A DNA stretch of 64,000 bases from Betaproteobacteria bacterium (GTDB lineage: Bacteria > Pseudomonadota > Gammaproteobacteria > Burkholderiales > Burkholderiaceae_C), in NCBI GenBank assembly GCA_016704535.1, contig JADIZZ010000012.1, positions 62,001 to 126,000 on the forward strand, in the 5' to 3' direction. Position numbers and translations under genes: made by a program. Below the pieces are notes generated by a model. It searched no databases, was not told where the DNA came from, and was given only the letters and a program-made list of their open reading frames with translations. Shown here piece after piece: positions 6,773-15,703 of this stretch (its first letter is position 1; each line of letters begins with the position of its first letter).

Positions 6773-8900
6773 GGTAGATTTCCTCCGCAAGTTCCTTCGA
6801 GATGCCTTCGACGCTGGCCAGGTCGTCGACGCCGGCGCTGGCCACGCCGCGCAGGCCGCCAAAGCGCTGCAGCAACCGGGCGCGCTTGCGCGGCCCGACA
6901 CCGGCGATGTCCTCGAGTTTGCTGCCGCCGGTGCGCACGCTGGCGCGGCGGGCGCGCATGCCGGTGATGGCGAAGCGGTGCGCTTCGTCGCGAATCTGCG
7001 CCACCAGCATCAGCGCCGCTGAATCGTGGCCGAGGTAGACCTTCTCGCGGCCGTCGGCGAACACCAGTTCCTCCAGGCCCACCTTGCGGCCCTCGCCCTT
7101 CTCGACGCCGACGATGAGGCCGATGTCCAGGCCCAGTTCCTGGAACACTTCGCGCGCCATCGAGACCTGGCCGCGGCCACCATCCACCAGCACGAGGTCG
7201 GGCAGGCGCGCGGCCGGACGGCGAGCCTTCGCTGTCAACGGGGTCGGCGGAGTCTCGGCAGCCACCACGTCGGTCTCGACTTCGGCCGGCACGATGTCCA
7301 CCGCATCCACTTCCAAAGTGGCCCTGCCGGCCGTCCCCATGTGGGTGTCGGCCCTGCCGGCCGCCACGGCCTCGGCCAGCCGGGCGTAGCGCCGCGTCAG
7401 CACCTGGCGCATCGCGGCGTAGTCGTCGCCGCCGGTCACGCCTTCGATGTTGAAGCGCCGGTACTGCGCGCTCTGCATGGCGTGGCTCTCGTAAACGACG
7501 CACGACGCCTGCGTCGCTTCACCCGCCGTATGGCTGATGTCGAAACACTCGATGCGCAGCGCGGCCGGGTCGGCGACGTCGAGGTCCAGCGCCTCGACGA
7601 GCGCGCGCGTACGCTGCTGCGCCGAGCCCTCTTCGGCGAGCAGCCGCGCCAACGACAGCTCGGCGCCCTTGGCCGCCATCTCAAGCCAGATGCGGCGCTG
7701 CTCACGCGGCTGGTGCTGGGCGCGCACGCGCACGCCACTGGTCTGACTCAGCGCGTCGAGCAGCGCGCTGTCCACCGGGTGGCTGGTGACGAGCTGCGGC
7801 GGCACCGGTTGGCCGATGTAGTGCTGCGCGATGAAAGCTTCCAGTACCGCGGCCTCGGGCGAGTTGTACATCGCACGCGCGTTCTCGGGGCCGGCCAGGT
7901 CTTCCTCGAAACGCGCATCGGCATCGTCCGCGCTGAGCGCGGCGCCGTCGTCGACATGCTGCGGGAAGTAGGCGCGGTCGCCCAGATGCCGGCTGCCGCG
8001 AACCATCGCCAGGTTGACGCACGCGCGGCCACCGGCCACCTTGACGGCCAGGATGTCGACGTCCTTGTCCGACGCCGACAGGCTGCTGGCGTCCATGCTC
8101 TGCTGGTGCAGCACCTTCGACAGCGAGCCGATGCGGTCGCGCAGCGCCGCGGCCTGCTCGAATTCGAGCGCCTCGGCGTAGACCATCATCTTGGACTGCA
8201 GGTCGTCGATGACTTCCTGCGTGTCGCCGAGCAGGAAGCGTTCGGCGTCACGCACGTCGCGCGCATAGTCTTCGGCCGAGATCAGCCCCACGCAGGGCCC
8301 CGAGCAGCGCTGGATCTGGTAAAGCAGGCAGGGCCGGGAGCGGTGGTTGTAGACAGTGTCCTCGCAGGTGCGCAGGCGGAACACCTTCTGCATCAGCTGG
8401 ATCGTCTGCTTCACGGCCCAGGCATTGGGGTAGGGGCCGAAGTAGCGGTGCTTCTTGTCGACCGCACCGCGGAAGTAGGCCATGCGCGCGCAATGTGAAG
8501 CCGACAGGGCCCCTGCCCCGTCGGCGGCGCGTGTGCCCGTGATCTTCAGGTAGGGGTAGCTCTTGTCGTCGCGGAAGAGGATGTTGAACTTCGGGTCCAA
8601 CGTCTTGATGAGGTTGTTCTCGAGCAGCAGCGCCTCGGCCTCGCTGCGCACGACGGTGGTTTCCAGCCGTGCGATGCGGGTCACCATGTGGCCGATGCGC
8701 GTGCCGTCGTGGTCCTTCTGCAGGTAGCTGCTGACGCGCTTCTTCAGGTTGCGCGCCTTGCCGACGTAAAGCAGACCACCCTGCGCGTCGAACCAGCGGT
8801 AGACCCCCGGCAGCGCCGGTAGCGCGGCGACCTCGGCCAGCAGCCGTTCGCGCGCGGGCGTGCCGGCGATGGCGGTCGGGCGGTCGGCGGGTGCATTCAT
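6759..8900 (-). CDS. uvrC: UvrABC excinuclease subunit C
   Basis: UvrC makes both incisions in nucleotide excision repair. The 713-residue protein shows the N-terminal GIY-YIG nuclease (PGVYRWFDAQGGLLYVGKAR), a UVR motif region near 225-255, the RNase H-like C-terminal nuclease (PDLVLVDGGRGQVSMAREV) and a helix-hairpin-helix tail (LEDIAGVGPRKRARLLQRFG). It is about 100 residues longer than E. coli UvrC. Much of the excess is a low-conservation linker just before the second nuclease, which contains a 10-residue near-duplication. It is the first gene of the operon with the lipoprotein, pgsA and EamA genes, and lies divergent to earP across 34 bases. Confidence 0.95.
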   Translation of the reverse strand: MNAPADRPTAIAGTPARERLLAEVAALPALPGVYRWFDAQGGLLYVGKARNLKKRVSSYLQKDHDGTRIGHMVTRIARLETTVVRSEAEALLLENNLIKTLDPKFNILFRDDKSYPYLKITGTRAADGAGALSASHCARMAYFRGAVDKKHRYFGPYPNAWAVKQTIQLMQKVFRLRTCEDTVYNHRSRPCLLYQIQRCSGPCVGLISAEDYARDVRDAERFLLGDTQEVIDDLQSKMMVYAEALEFEQAAALRDRIGSLSKVLHQQSMDASSLSASDKDVDILAVKVAGGRACVNLAMVRGSRHLGDRAYFPQHVDDGAALSADDADARFEEDLAGPENARAMYNSPEAAVLEAFIAQHYIGQPVPPQLVTSHPVDSALLDALSQTSGVRVRAQHQPREQRRIWLEMAAKGAELSLARLLAEEGSAQQRTRALVEALDLDVADPAALRIECFDISHTAGEATQASCVVYESHAMQSAQYRRFNIEGVTGGDDYAAMRQVLTRRYARLAEAVAAGRADTHMGTAGRATLEVDAVDIVPAEVETDVVAAETPPTPLTAKARRPAARLPDLVLVDGGRGQVSMAREVFQELGLDIGLIVGVEKGEGRKVGLEELVFADGREKVYLGHDSAALMLVAQIRDEAHRFAITGMRARRASVRTGGSKLEDIAGVGPRKRARLLQRFGGLRGVASAGVDDLASVEGISKELAEEIYRALH
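7320..7363. repeat. In-frame 14-bp direct repeat inside uvrC
   Basis: GGCCCTGCCGGCCG occurs at 7320-7333 and again at 7350-7363, a 30-base period that keeps the uvrC frame and yields two AGRA-containing decapeptide copies. It lies in the poorly conserved linker before the second nuclease domain. Confidence 0.7.
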
Positions 8901-8934
8901 CGGCCGCGATTCTCTCCGCTTCGATAATCACGCG

Positions 8935-9960
8935 ATGCCGGCCTTGTTGTGGGATGTGTACTGCCGTGTCGTCGACAACCTCGGCGACGCCGGTGTCTGC
9001 TGGCGCCTGGCGGCCGGGCTGGCGGCTCGCGGGCAGCGCGTGCGGCTGGTCATCGACGACGCGGCGCCGCTGGCTTTCATGGCGCCCGGTGGCGCGGCCG
9101 GTGTCGAGGTGCTGCCCTGGCCCGGCCCGACGGTGGCCGGCGACGTGGTGATCGAAGCCTTCGGCTGCGATCCGCCAGCGGCCGTGGTCGAGGCGATGGC
9201 GCGACGCGCGCAGCCGCCGGTCTGGATCAACCTCGAATACCTCAGCGCCGAGGCGTATGTCGAACGCTCGCACGGCCTGCCCTCGCCGCAGTTGCAGGGG
9301 CTTGGGCGCGGCCTGACGAAGTGGTTCTATTACCCCGGCTTCACGCCGCGCACCGGTGGTCTGCTGCGCGAGCCGGGCCTGATGGCCGGGCGCGCCGCCT
9401 TCGACCGCCAAGCCTGGTGGCAGGCGCATGGCATCGGGGTGGGACCGAACGAACGCGTCGTCACGCTCTTTTGCTACGACAACGCAGCCCTGCCCGCACT
9501 GCTGCAGGACCTGGCGCGCCGGCCCACGCTGCTGCTCCTGACCCCGGGGCCGGCGCAACAGCAGGTGGCCGATGCCCCCCCCGGCGTGCGCCTGCACCGC
9601 CTGCCCTGGCTTAGCCAGAACGACTTCGACCGCCTGCTGTGGTCGGCCGACCTGAACTTCGTGCGCGGCGAGGACTCGCTGTTGCGGGCAATCTGGGCCG
9701 GCGTGCCCTTCGTCTGGCAGGCCTACCCGCAGCACGACGGCGCGCACGCGGCCAAGCTCGACGCGCTGCTGCAGGCTTGGCAGGCACCGCCCGCGGTGGC
9801 AGCGCTGTGGCAGGCCTGGAACGGCCTGCGCCCGAACTGGCCCGGCGTGCCGCCGCCCTGGGCGGGTGAAACGCTGGCGTGGCGACAGTCGCTGCTGGCC
9901 CAGCCCGATCTGGTCACACAGTTGCTCGCCTTCGTGGCAGCCCATCATGGCAAACCCTGA
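8935..9960 (+). CDS. earP: EarP, protein-arginine rhamnosyltransferase for EF-P
   Basis: A 341-residue DUF2331/EarP glycosyltransferase of GT-B fold. EarP transfers rhamnose from dTDP-L-rhamnose to arginine 32 of elongation factor P, which activates EF-P for rescue of polyproline stalls. The N-terminus LLWDVYCRVVDNLGDAGVCW and the C-terminal nucleotide-sugar site (NFVRGEDSLLRAIWAGVPFV) match the family, including the conserved RGEDS segment. I use the ATG at 8935 because the family N-terminus begins there. The earlier in-frame ATG would overlap the start of uvrC. The target gene efp follows directly, the expected earP-efp layout, and its arginine is present. Confidence 0.95.
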   Translation: MPALLWDVYCRVVDNLGDAGVCWRLAAGLAARGQRVRLVIDDAAPLAFMAPGGAAGVEVLPWPGPTVAGDVVIEAFGCDPPAAVVEAMARRAQPPVWINLEYLSAEAYVERSHGLPSPQLQGLGRGLTKWFYYPGFTPRTGGLLREPGLMAGRAAFDRQAWWQAHGIGVGPNERVVTLFCYDNAALPALLQDLARRPTLLLLTPGPAQQQVADAPPGVRLHRLPWLSQNDFDRLLWSADLNFVRGEDSLLRAIWAGVPFVWQAYPQHDGAHAAKLDALLQAWQAPPAVAALWQAWNGLRPNWPGVPPPWAGETLAWRQSLLAQPDLVTQLLAFVAAHHGKP

Positions 9961-10069
9961 CGCCTGCTAGAATCGCGGGCTTTGCGTCAAGCAAGCAGGC
10001 CCACGCAGCCATACCCGCATCAACGTCGAATGCCGGGATGCAGTCGGCCCCCAAACCACGGAAACCGCT

Positions 10070-10624
10070 ATGAAGATTGCTCAAGAAATCCGGGCCGGCA
10101 ACGTCATCATGCAGGGCAAGGACCCGATGGTCGTGCTGCGCACCGAATACAGCCGCGGGGGCCGCAACGCTGCCACCGTGCGCATGAAGATGAAGAACCT
10201 GCTCAACGGTTCTGGCGCCGAAGTCGTGTTCAAGGCCGACGACAAGATGGACCAGATTGTGCTGGACAAGAAGGAGTGCACCTACACCTACTTCGCCGAC
10301 CCGATGTACGTGTTCATGGACGCCGAGTACAACCAGTTCGAGGTCGAGGCCGAGAACATGGGCGACGCCATCAACTACCTGCAGGACAACATGGCCGTCG
10401 AAGTGGTGTTCTACGACGGCAAGGCGATTTCCGTCGAACTGCCCACCACCGTGGTGCGCGAGATCGAGACCGACCCCGCCGTCAAGGGCGACACCTCGGG
10501 CAAGGTGCTCAAGCCGGCCAAGCTGGTGGGCACGGGCTTCGTCATCAGCGTGCCGATCTTCGTCGAGAACGGCGACAAGATCGAGATCGACACACGCACG
10601 CACGAGTACAAGAAGCGCGTCTGA
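10070..10624 (+). CDS. efp: Elongation factor P
   Basis: A 184-residue EF-P with three beta-barrel domains, which enters the ribosomal E site and promotes peptide bond formation at proline stretches. The loop tip reads SRGGRN, placing arginine at residue 32. That is the arginine-type EF-P modified by EarP, not the lysine type modified by EpmABC. Family signatures later in the protein include the C-terminal IEIDTRTHEYKKR. A TAGAAT box at 9968-9973 might serve as its -10 promoter element. It is followed by a clear terminator, so it is probably transcribed apart from the next gene. Confidence 0.96.
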   Translation: MKIAQEIRAGNVIMQGKDPMVVLRTEYSRGGRNAATVRMKMKNLLNGSGAEVVFKADDKMDQIVLDKKECTYTYFADPMYVFMDAEYNQFEVEAENMGDAINYLQDNMAVEVVFYDGKAISVELPTTVVREIETDPAVKGDTSGKVLKPAKLVGTGFVISVPIFVENGDKIEIDTRTHEYKKRV

Positions 10625-10664
10625 TCGCGGCGCTCAGCGAGCGCCCTTTGCGCGCTACCGAACG

Positions 10665-10687
10665 GGCACCCTCCGGGGTGCCTTTTT
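10665..10687 (+). terminator. Rho-independent terminator after efp
   Basis: A perfect 7-bp GC stem (GGCACCC/GGGTGCC) with loop TCCG, followed by TTTTT, 40 bases past the efp stop. Confidence 0.9.
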
Positions 10688-10719
10688 CATGCCCGCGCGG
10701 CATCCGCCATCATCACGCC

Positions 10720-11673
10720 ATGGCCTTCGACTTCGACGCCGCCGTCACCGCGCCTTTCCGCATGCAGCCGGGCCTGCGCCGGCTGGCTGCTGGCGCACGG
10801 CAGCTCACACCGCTGGCGCCGGGTTCGCGCCACCAACGCGAGAAGCTGGCCGTGCTGTCGGCCTTCTGGCCGCAGGCGCTGTGCACCGTGCCCGGCTTCG
10901 ACGCCGCACCGGCGCTGGCCGCGCTGTACGCACATGCCGCACTGGAACATCCCGAGGCCTGGGCCTGCGACGGCCGGCTGGCCGTGGCACGGCGGTTGGG
11001 CACGGCGGTGGGCGACGACGGTGAAGTGCTGCAGTTGCAGGCTGGCCACTTCGGCCTGGGCGACGAGGTCGCGCGCTGCCTGCTCGCCCTGCCGCCCGAG
11101 TGGCGCCAGCCGGGCCTGGCGAGCCTGGCCTTCGCCGAGGACTTCGCGATCGTCGACGGCCACACGGGCACCATCCCCTGGCTGGCCGTGGCCCTGCCCA
11201 GCCACTGGGCACCGGAAGAGAAGCTCGGCCGCCACTTCAGCGAAGTGCACGGCCCGGTGGCCGACAACACGCTGCTGCTGAAAGCCACCGCCGGGCTGCT
11301 GCGCCTGGCCACCGGCGCCGATCGCTGGGAGCGTTTCGTCTGGAACGTCAGCGACCACCCGCGCCTGCACGCCCACCCAGCGCGGGTCGACCCGCAGCGC
11401 TGGCAGCACACGTCGCCCGCGTTGGCCTGGTGGCGCACCGAACGCCAGACCTTCATCCCGCTACCGGCCCAGGCGCAGGCCGTGTTCACCATCCATGTCG
11501 AGGTGCAGCCGTTGGCCGCCGCGCTGCACACGCCGCAGCGCGCCGCGGCGCTGCACGACGCCATCGCCAGCATGAGCCCGGCGGTGCTGGCCTACCGCAA
11601 CCTGGCGGGCGTGCGTGAACCGCTGCTGGCCTGGCTGGCGCAGCGCGCCGCGCAGCACACGGCTGCCGCGTGA
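10720..11673 (+). CDS. DUF3445 protein (heme-dependent oxidative N-demethylase-like)
   Basis: A 317-residue protein of the DUF3445 family, named after the alpha subunit of dimethylamine-type heme-dependent oxidative N-demethylases. Recognisable blocks are WAPEEKLGRHFSEVHGPVAD, followed by NTLLLKATAGLL and RFVWNVSDHPRLHAHP, and the late MSPAVLAYRNLAGVREPLLAWL. Family members bind heme and act on small amines. The real substrate here is unknown, and no partner subunits are nearby. The ATG at 10720 follows the efp terminator. Its stop overlaps the GTG start of mnmC (GTGA), so the two are translationally coupled, a link that might hint at tRNA- or amine-related chemistry but proves nothing. Confidence 0.8.
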   Translation: MAFDFDAAVTAPFRMQPGLRRLAAGARQLTPLAPGSRHQREKLAVLSAFWPQALCTVPGFDAAPALAALYAHAALEHPEAWACDGRLAVARRLGTAVGDDGEVLQLQAGHFGLGDEVARCLLALPPEWRQPGLASLAFAEDFAIVDGHTGTIPWLAVALPSHWAPEEKLGRHFSEVHGPVADNTLLLKATAGLLRLATGADRWERFVWNVSDHPRLHAHPARVDPQRWQHTSPALAWWRTERQTFIPLPAQAQAVFTIHVEVQPLAAALHTPQRAAALHDAIASMSPAVLAYRNLAGVREPLLAWLAQRAAQHTAAA

Positions 11674-13658
11674 AGACGCAGCCGATAGCGCCGGCGCACA
11701 TAGACTGGGGCACGGGCCCCGACGCCGTGCCGCGCTCGCCGCTCTACGACGATGTCTACCACCCGCAGGCCGGTGCGCTGACGCAGGCGCGTCACGTCTT
11801 CCTGCAGGGCAACGGACTGCCCCAGCGGTGGGCCGGACGCGCGGCCTTCACCGTGCTCGAGACCGGTTTCGGGCTCGGCCACAACTTTCTCGCCACCTGG
11901 GACGCCTGGCGGCGCGACCCGGCGCGCTGCGAGCGGCTGTTCTTCGTCTCGATAGACCGCCACCCGCCGACAGCCGCCGACCTGCAGCGCGCCCACGCGG
12001 CGTTTCCCCTGCCCGAGCTGGCCCAGACGCTGCAGCAAGCCTGGCCACCGCTGACCCCCAACTTGCACCTGCTGCCCTTCGAAGGCGGCCGCGTGCAGTT
12101 GCTGCTCGCTTTGGGCGACATCGCCGCGCTGCTGCCGGCGCTGCGGCTGCGGGCCGACGCCTTCTTCCTCGACGGCTTCGCGCCGGCACGCAACCCGGCG
12201 ATGTGGCAGCCGCGGGTGATGAAGGCGCTGGCCGCACTGGCCGCGCCCGGCGCCACGCTGGCCACCTGGAGCGCCGCCAGCGCGCTGCGCGCCGACCTCG
12301 CGACCGCAGGCTTCGTGCCGCGTCTGGCGCCGGGCACGGGCGGCAAGCGCGAGATCACACTGGCCGACTGGGCGCCCCGTTTCACGCCGCGCCGTCCGCC
12401 GTCCGCCGCGGTGGCGGGCCGCGAAGCGCTGGTGGTCGGCGCCGGACTGGCCGGTGCCGCCGCCGCGCAGGCGCTGGCGCGGCTGGGCTGGCGGGTGACG
12501 GTGTTCGACCGCCACGCCGCGCCCGCCGCCGAGACCTCGGGCAACCCGGCCGGCCTCTTCCACGGCACCGTGAACGCCGACGACGGCCCCTATGCGCGCC
12601 TCTTCCGCAGCGCAGCGCTGTTGGCGCGTGCCGAGTACGCGGCGGCCATCGCCACCGGTCGTGTGCCGGGCCGAACCGACGGGCTACTGCGCCTGGTGCA
12701 GGACGAGGGCGGGTTGGCGGCCATGCAGGCGTTGCTGCAGCGCCTGAGGCTGCCGCGGGACTATGTCGATGCGCTGCCGGCCGACGCCGCCGCTGCGCGG
12801 GCCGGCGTGCCGCTGGCCCATCCGGCCTGGCACTACCCCGGTGGCGGCTGGGTCGCCCCGTCGGCCTGGGCGCAGCACGCACTGAACGAGCCAGGCGTGC
12901 GGTTCGTCGGTGGGGCCGAGGTGGGTTCGCTCACCCGGCCGGGCGACGCCTGGCAGCTGCACGACACCGCGGGCCGAGTGCTGGCCCAGGCACCGACGCT
13001 GGTGTTGGCCAACGCAGCCACCGCGGCGCAGCTTTTGGCACCGCTGGGCCACGCACCCTGGCCGCTGCGGCACAGCCGCGGCCAGGTCACGCATTGGGCG
13101 GGCGCGACGGCGCTGCAACTGCCGGTGGCGGGCGACGGTTACGCGATCCCCATGCGGGGGCCGGCCACAACCGAGGGCCTGCTCTGCGGCGCCACGCGCG
13201 AGGCCGTTGAGCCCGCGACCACGGGCGACGCACCCGCCCTGCGCGACGAAGACCACGTCCACAACCTGCGGCGGCTGCAGCGCCTGACCGGCCTGCAGCC
13301 ACCCGCCGACGCCGCACTGTGGCGGGGCCGCGCCGGCTGGCGGCTGCACAGCGACGACCGCTTGCCGATCGCCGGCGCCCTGCCCTGCGCGCGCATGCCC
13401 GCAGGCCAGCGTCTGGACCAGGCCCGCCTGCTGCCACGTGAAAACGGCCTTTTCGTTTTGACGGCGCTGGGCGCCCGGGGCCTGACGCTGGCGCCGCTGC
13501 TGGCGCGCCTGGTGGCCGCACAGGCCAGCGGCACGCCGTGGCCGCTGGAACAGGACCTGGCCGACGCCGTCGACCCCGCGCGGTGGCTCGTTCGGGCCGC
13601 ACGCGCTGCGCCGTCCGGGCGCCGCACACAGCCCTGCAGCCTTCAGCCTGCCGGTTGA
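11670..13658 (+). CDS. mnmC: Bifunctional tRNA modification enzyme MnmC
   Basis: A 662-residue fusion that finishes the mnm5(s2)U34 modification in the wobble position of several tRNAs. Residues 1 to about 235 are the SAM-dependent methyltransferase MnmD (ETGFGLGHNFLATW, then FFLDGFAPARNPAMW). From about 250 comes the FAD-dependent oxidoreductase that removes the carboxymethyl group, with its dinucleotide motif (ALVVGAGLAGAAAAQALAR) and the late GARGLTLAPLLA. Length is like E. coli MnmC (668). The start is a GTG overlapping the upstream DUF3445 stop. Its 3' end overlaps the convergent small lysine-rich gene by 16 bases. Confidence 0.93.
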   Translation: MKTQPIAPAHIDWGTGPDAVPRSPLYDDVYHPQAGALTQARHVFLQGNGLPQRWAGRAAFTVLETGFGLGHNFLATWDAWRRDPARCERLFFVSIDRHPPTAADLQRAHAAFPLPELAQTLQQAWPPLTPNLHLLPFEGGRVQLLLALGDIAALLPALRLRADAFFLDGFAPARNPAMWQPRVMKALAALAAPGATLATWSAASALRADLATAGFVPRLAPGTGGKREITLADWAPRFTPRRPPSAAVAGREALVVGAGLAGAAAAQALARLGWRVTVFDRHAAPAAETSGNPAGLFHGTVNADDGPYARLFRSAALLARAEYAAAIATGRVPGRTDGLLRLVQDEGGLAAMQALLQRLRLPRDYVDALPADAAAARAGVPLAHPAWHYPGGGWVAPSAWAQHALNEPGVRFVGGAEVGSLTRPGDAWQLHDTAGRVLAQAPTLVLANAATAAQLLAPLGHAPWPLRHSRGQVTHWAGATALQLPVAGDGYAIPMRGPATTEGLLCGATREAVEPATTGDAPALRDEDHVHNLRRLQRLTGLQPPADAALWRGRAGWRLHSDDRLPIAGALPCARMPAGQRLDQARLLPRENGLFVLTALGARGLTLAPLLARLVAAQASGTPWPLEQDLADAVDPARWLVRAARAAPSGRRTQPCSLQPAG

Positions 13659-13816
13659 CCCGGCTCGGCCGGCGCTTCGGCTTCTTCGGGCTCGTCAGCC
13701 AGCGGCGGCAGGCCGGCAGCCTTGCGCGCGGCCTTTTCCTTTTCCTTCTCTTCCTTCTTCTTTTTCTTGGCCAGCTCACGCTGGCGTTTCTCGAACGAAT
13801 AGTTGGGTTTGGCCAA
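13643..13816 (-). CDS. Small lysine-rich basic protein, unknown function
   Basis: A 57-residue protein whose middle is almost all charged (QRELAKKKKKEEKEKEKAAR), flanked by NYSFEKR and an acidic, proline-rich tail (PEEAEAPAEPGQPA). I believe similar short proteins occur in many Burkholderiales, but no function is known to me. The start is a TTG at 13816, preceded by AAGGA at good spacing. Longer upstream frames would run into rpiA. A nucleic-acid- or ribosome-associated role would fit the charge but is speculation. It lies 38 bases after rpiA on the same strand and its 3' end overlaps mnmC convergently. Confidence 0.65.
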   Translation of the reverse strand: MAKPNYSFEKRQRELAKKKKKEEKEKEKAARKAAGLPPLADEPEEAEAPAEPGQPAG

Positions 13817-13854
13817 AGCGGGTCCTTGGGATGAGGGTAGGAAAGCGACCCCGA

Positions 13855-14529
13855 TTAGAACACCAGCGTCTGCACACCTTCGGGCGTGCCCAGCAGGCAC
13901 AGGCTGGCCCGGTGGCGTGCAAACAGGCCCACGGTGACGACGCCGGGCCACTGGTTGATCTCGGTCTCCATCGCCAGCGGGTCGGTGATGCGCAAGCCCT
14001 GCACGTCGAGCAGCGGGTGGCCGTTGTCGGTGAGCTGCACGGCACCGTCGGCGCGCCGGCGCAGCGTGGCGGTGGCGCCCAGCGCGGCGAAGCGCCGTTC
14101 GAGCTGGTGCGCGGCCATCGCGATCACCTCCACCGGCAGCGGAAACTGGCCCAGCACCTCGACCCGCTTGCTGGCGTCGGCGATGCAGACGAAGCGATCG
14201 GCGAGGTCGGCGACGATCTTCTCGCGCGTCAGCGCCGCGCCGCCGCCCTTGATCATGAACCCGTGACCGTCGATCTCGTCGGCGCCGTCGACGTAGACCG
14301 GAAGTCGCTGCACCTCGGTGGCTTCCAGCACGCGGATGCCGTGCGCATGCAGTCGCGCCGTGCTGGCGTGGCTGCTGGACACCGCACCGGCCACGCGGGG
14401 CGTCATCGTCGCCAGTGCGTCGATGAAGTGGTTCACCGTGCTGCCGGTGCCCACGCCCACCAGTTCACCGGGCACCACGTAGGCCAGCGCCGCCTGCCCC
14501 ACCAGGGCCTTGAGTTCGTCTTGGGTCAT
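13855..14529 (-). CDS. rpiA: Ribose-5-phosphate isomerase A
   Basis: A 224-residue enzyme interconverting ribose 5-phosphate and ribulose 5-phosphate in the pentose phosphate pathway. Signatures include VGVGTGSTVNHFIDAL (phosphate loop near residues 25-36), YVDGADEIDGHGFMIKGGG with the catalytic aspartates, and the following LTREKI. Length fits the family (about 220). It is divergent from pyrD across 40 bases and is followed by the small lysine-rich gene. Confidence 0.95.
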   Translation of the reverse strand: MTQDELKALVGQAALAYVVPGELVGVGTGSTVNHFIDALATMTPRVAGAVSSSHASTARLHAHGIRVLEATEVQRLPVYVDGADEIDGHGFMIKGGGAALTREKIVADLADRFVCIADASKRVEVLGQFPLPVEVIAMAAHQLERRFAALGATATLRRRADGAVQLTDNGHPLLDVQGLRITDPLAMETEINQWPGVVTVGLFARHRASLCLLGTPEGVQTLVF

Positions 14530-14569
14530 AGGCGGTGATTATCGAATGGCTGCTGAGACAATTCGCGCC

Positions 14570-15607
14570 ATGCCGCTCGCCCCCTATGCCCTCGCCCGCC
14601 CCTTTCTCTTCGGCCTCGACCCCGAGCGGGCCCACGAACTCACGATGCACAGCTTGGCGAGGCTGCAGAACACGCCCGCGATGTGCCTGTGGCAGGTGCC
14701 CCGCGTGGCCGACCCGGTGACGGTGGCCGGCCTGAACTTTCCCAACCGCATCGGCCTGGCCGCCGGGCTGGACAAGAACGGCGAGTGCATCGATGGCCTG
14801 GGCGCGATGGGCTTCGGCCACATCGAAGTGGGTACGGTCACGCCACTGGCACAGCCCGGCAACCCCAAACCGCGCATGTTCCGCATCCCGCCGAAGCAGG
14901 CGCTGATCAACCGCATGGGCTTCAACAACCAGGGCTTGCAGGCCTTTCTGGCCAATGTGCAGCGCGCGAAGAGCTTTCGCAAGGCTGGTGGCATCCTGGG
15001 GCTGAACATCGGGAAGAACGCCATCACTCCTATCGAGCGTGCGGTGGACGACTACCTGATCTGTCTCGACGGCGTCTACCCGCACGCCGACTACGTGGCG
15101 GTGAACATCAGCAGCCCGAACACGAAGAACCTGCGGGCGCTGCAGAGCGACGAAGCGCTGGACGCGCTGCTTTCGGCATTGCAGGCGCGGCGGCAACAGC
15201 TGACGAAGCGGCACGGCAAGACGGTGCCGATGTTCGTGAAGATCGCGCCCGACCTGGACGAGGTGCAGGTGGGTGTCATTGCCGCGACGCTGCGCAAGAA
15301 CGGCATCGACGGCGTCATCGCCACCAACACCACCATCGCCCGTGATGCCGTTCAAGGCCAGCGCCATGCCGACGAGGCCGGTGGACTGAGCGGCGCGCCG
15401 CTGTTCGAGGCCAGCACCAGCGTTGTCCGCGCACTGCGCGCGGCGCTGGGGCCGGCCTACCCGATCATCGGTGTCGGCGGCGTGATGAGCGCGGCCGATG
15501 CCCGCGCCAAGCACGCGGCCGGCGCCGACCTGGTGCAGATCTACACCGGGCTCGTCTACCAGGGCCCGACGCTGGTGAACGCGGCGGCGCGGGCGCTGCA
15601 ACGCTGA
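14570..15607 (+). CDS. pyrD: Dihydroorotate dehydrogenase (quinone), class 2
   Basis: A 345-residue FMN enzyme of pyrimidine synthesis that oxidises dihydroorotate and passes electrons to the membrane quinone pool. The N-terminal helical extension (LARPFLFGLDPERAHELTMH) marks the class 2, membrane-associated form. Conserved sites include NRIGLAAGLDKNGE, VNISSPNTKNLR with the catalytic serine, and IGVGGVMSAADA for the FMN phosphate. The ATG at 14570 is preferred because upstream in-frame codons precede the known N-terminus and overlap the rpiA start. Confidence 0.95.
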   Translation: MPLAPYALARPFLFGLDPERAHELTMHSLARLQNTPAMCLWQVPRVADPVTVAGLNFPNRIGLAAGLDKNGECIDGLGAMGFGHIEVGTVTPLAQPGNPKPRMFRIPPKQALINRMGFNNQGLQAFLANVQRAKSFRKAGGILGLNIGKNAITPIERAVDDYLICLDGVYPHADYVAVNISSPNTKNLRALQSDEALDALLSALQARRQQLTKRHGKTVPMFVKIAPDLDEVQVGVIAATLRKNGIDGVIATNTTIARDAVQGQRHADEAGGLSGAPLFEASTSVVRALRAALGPAYPIIGVGGVMSAADARAKHAAGADLVQIYTGLVYQGPTLVNAAARALQR

Positions 15608-15703
15608 GGCCACACCAGCCAGAGCAGGATCAGCCCTCACGCGTGAGATCGCGTTCGGGCCTTCGACGGCCGTGCAAGCCCTTCCAGGCTTGAAGGCGCA
15701 GTC

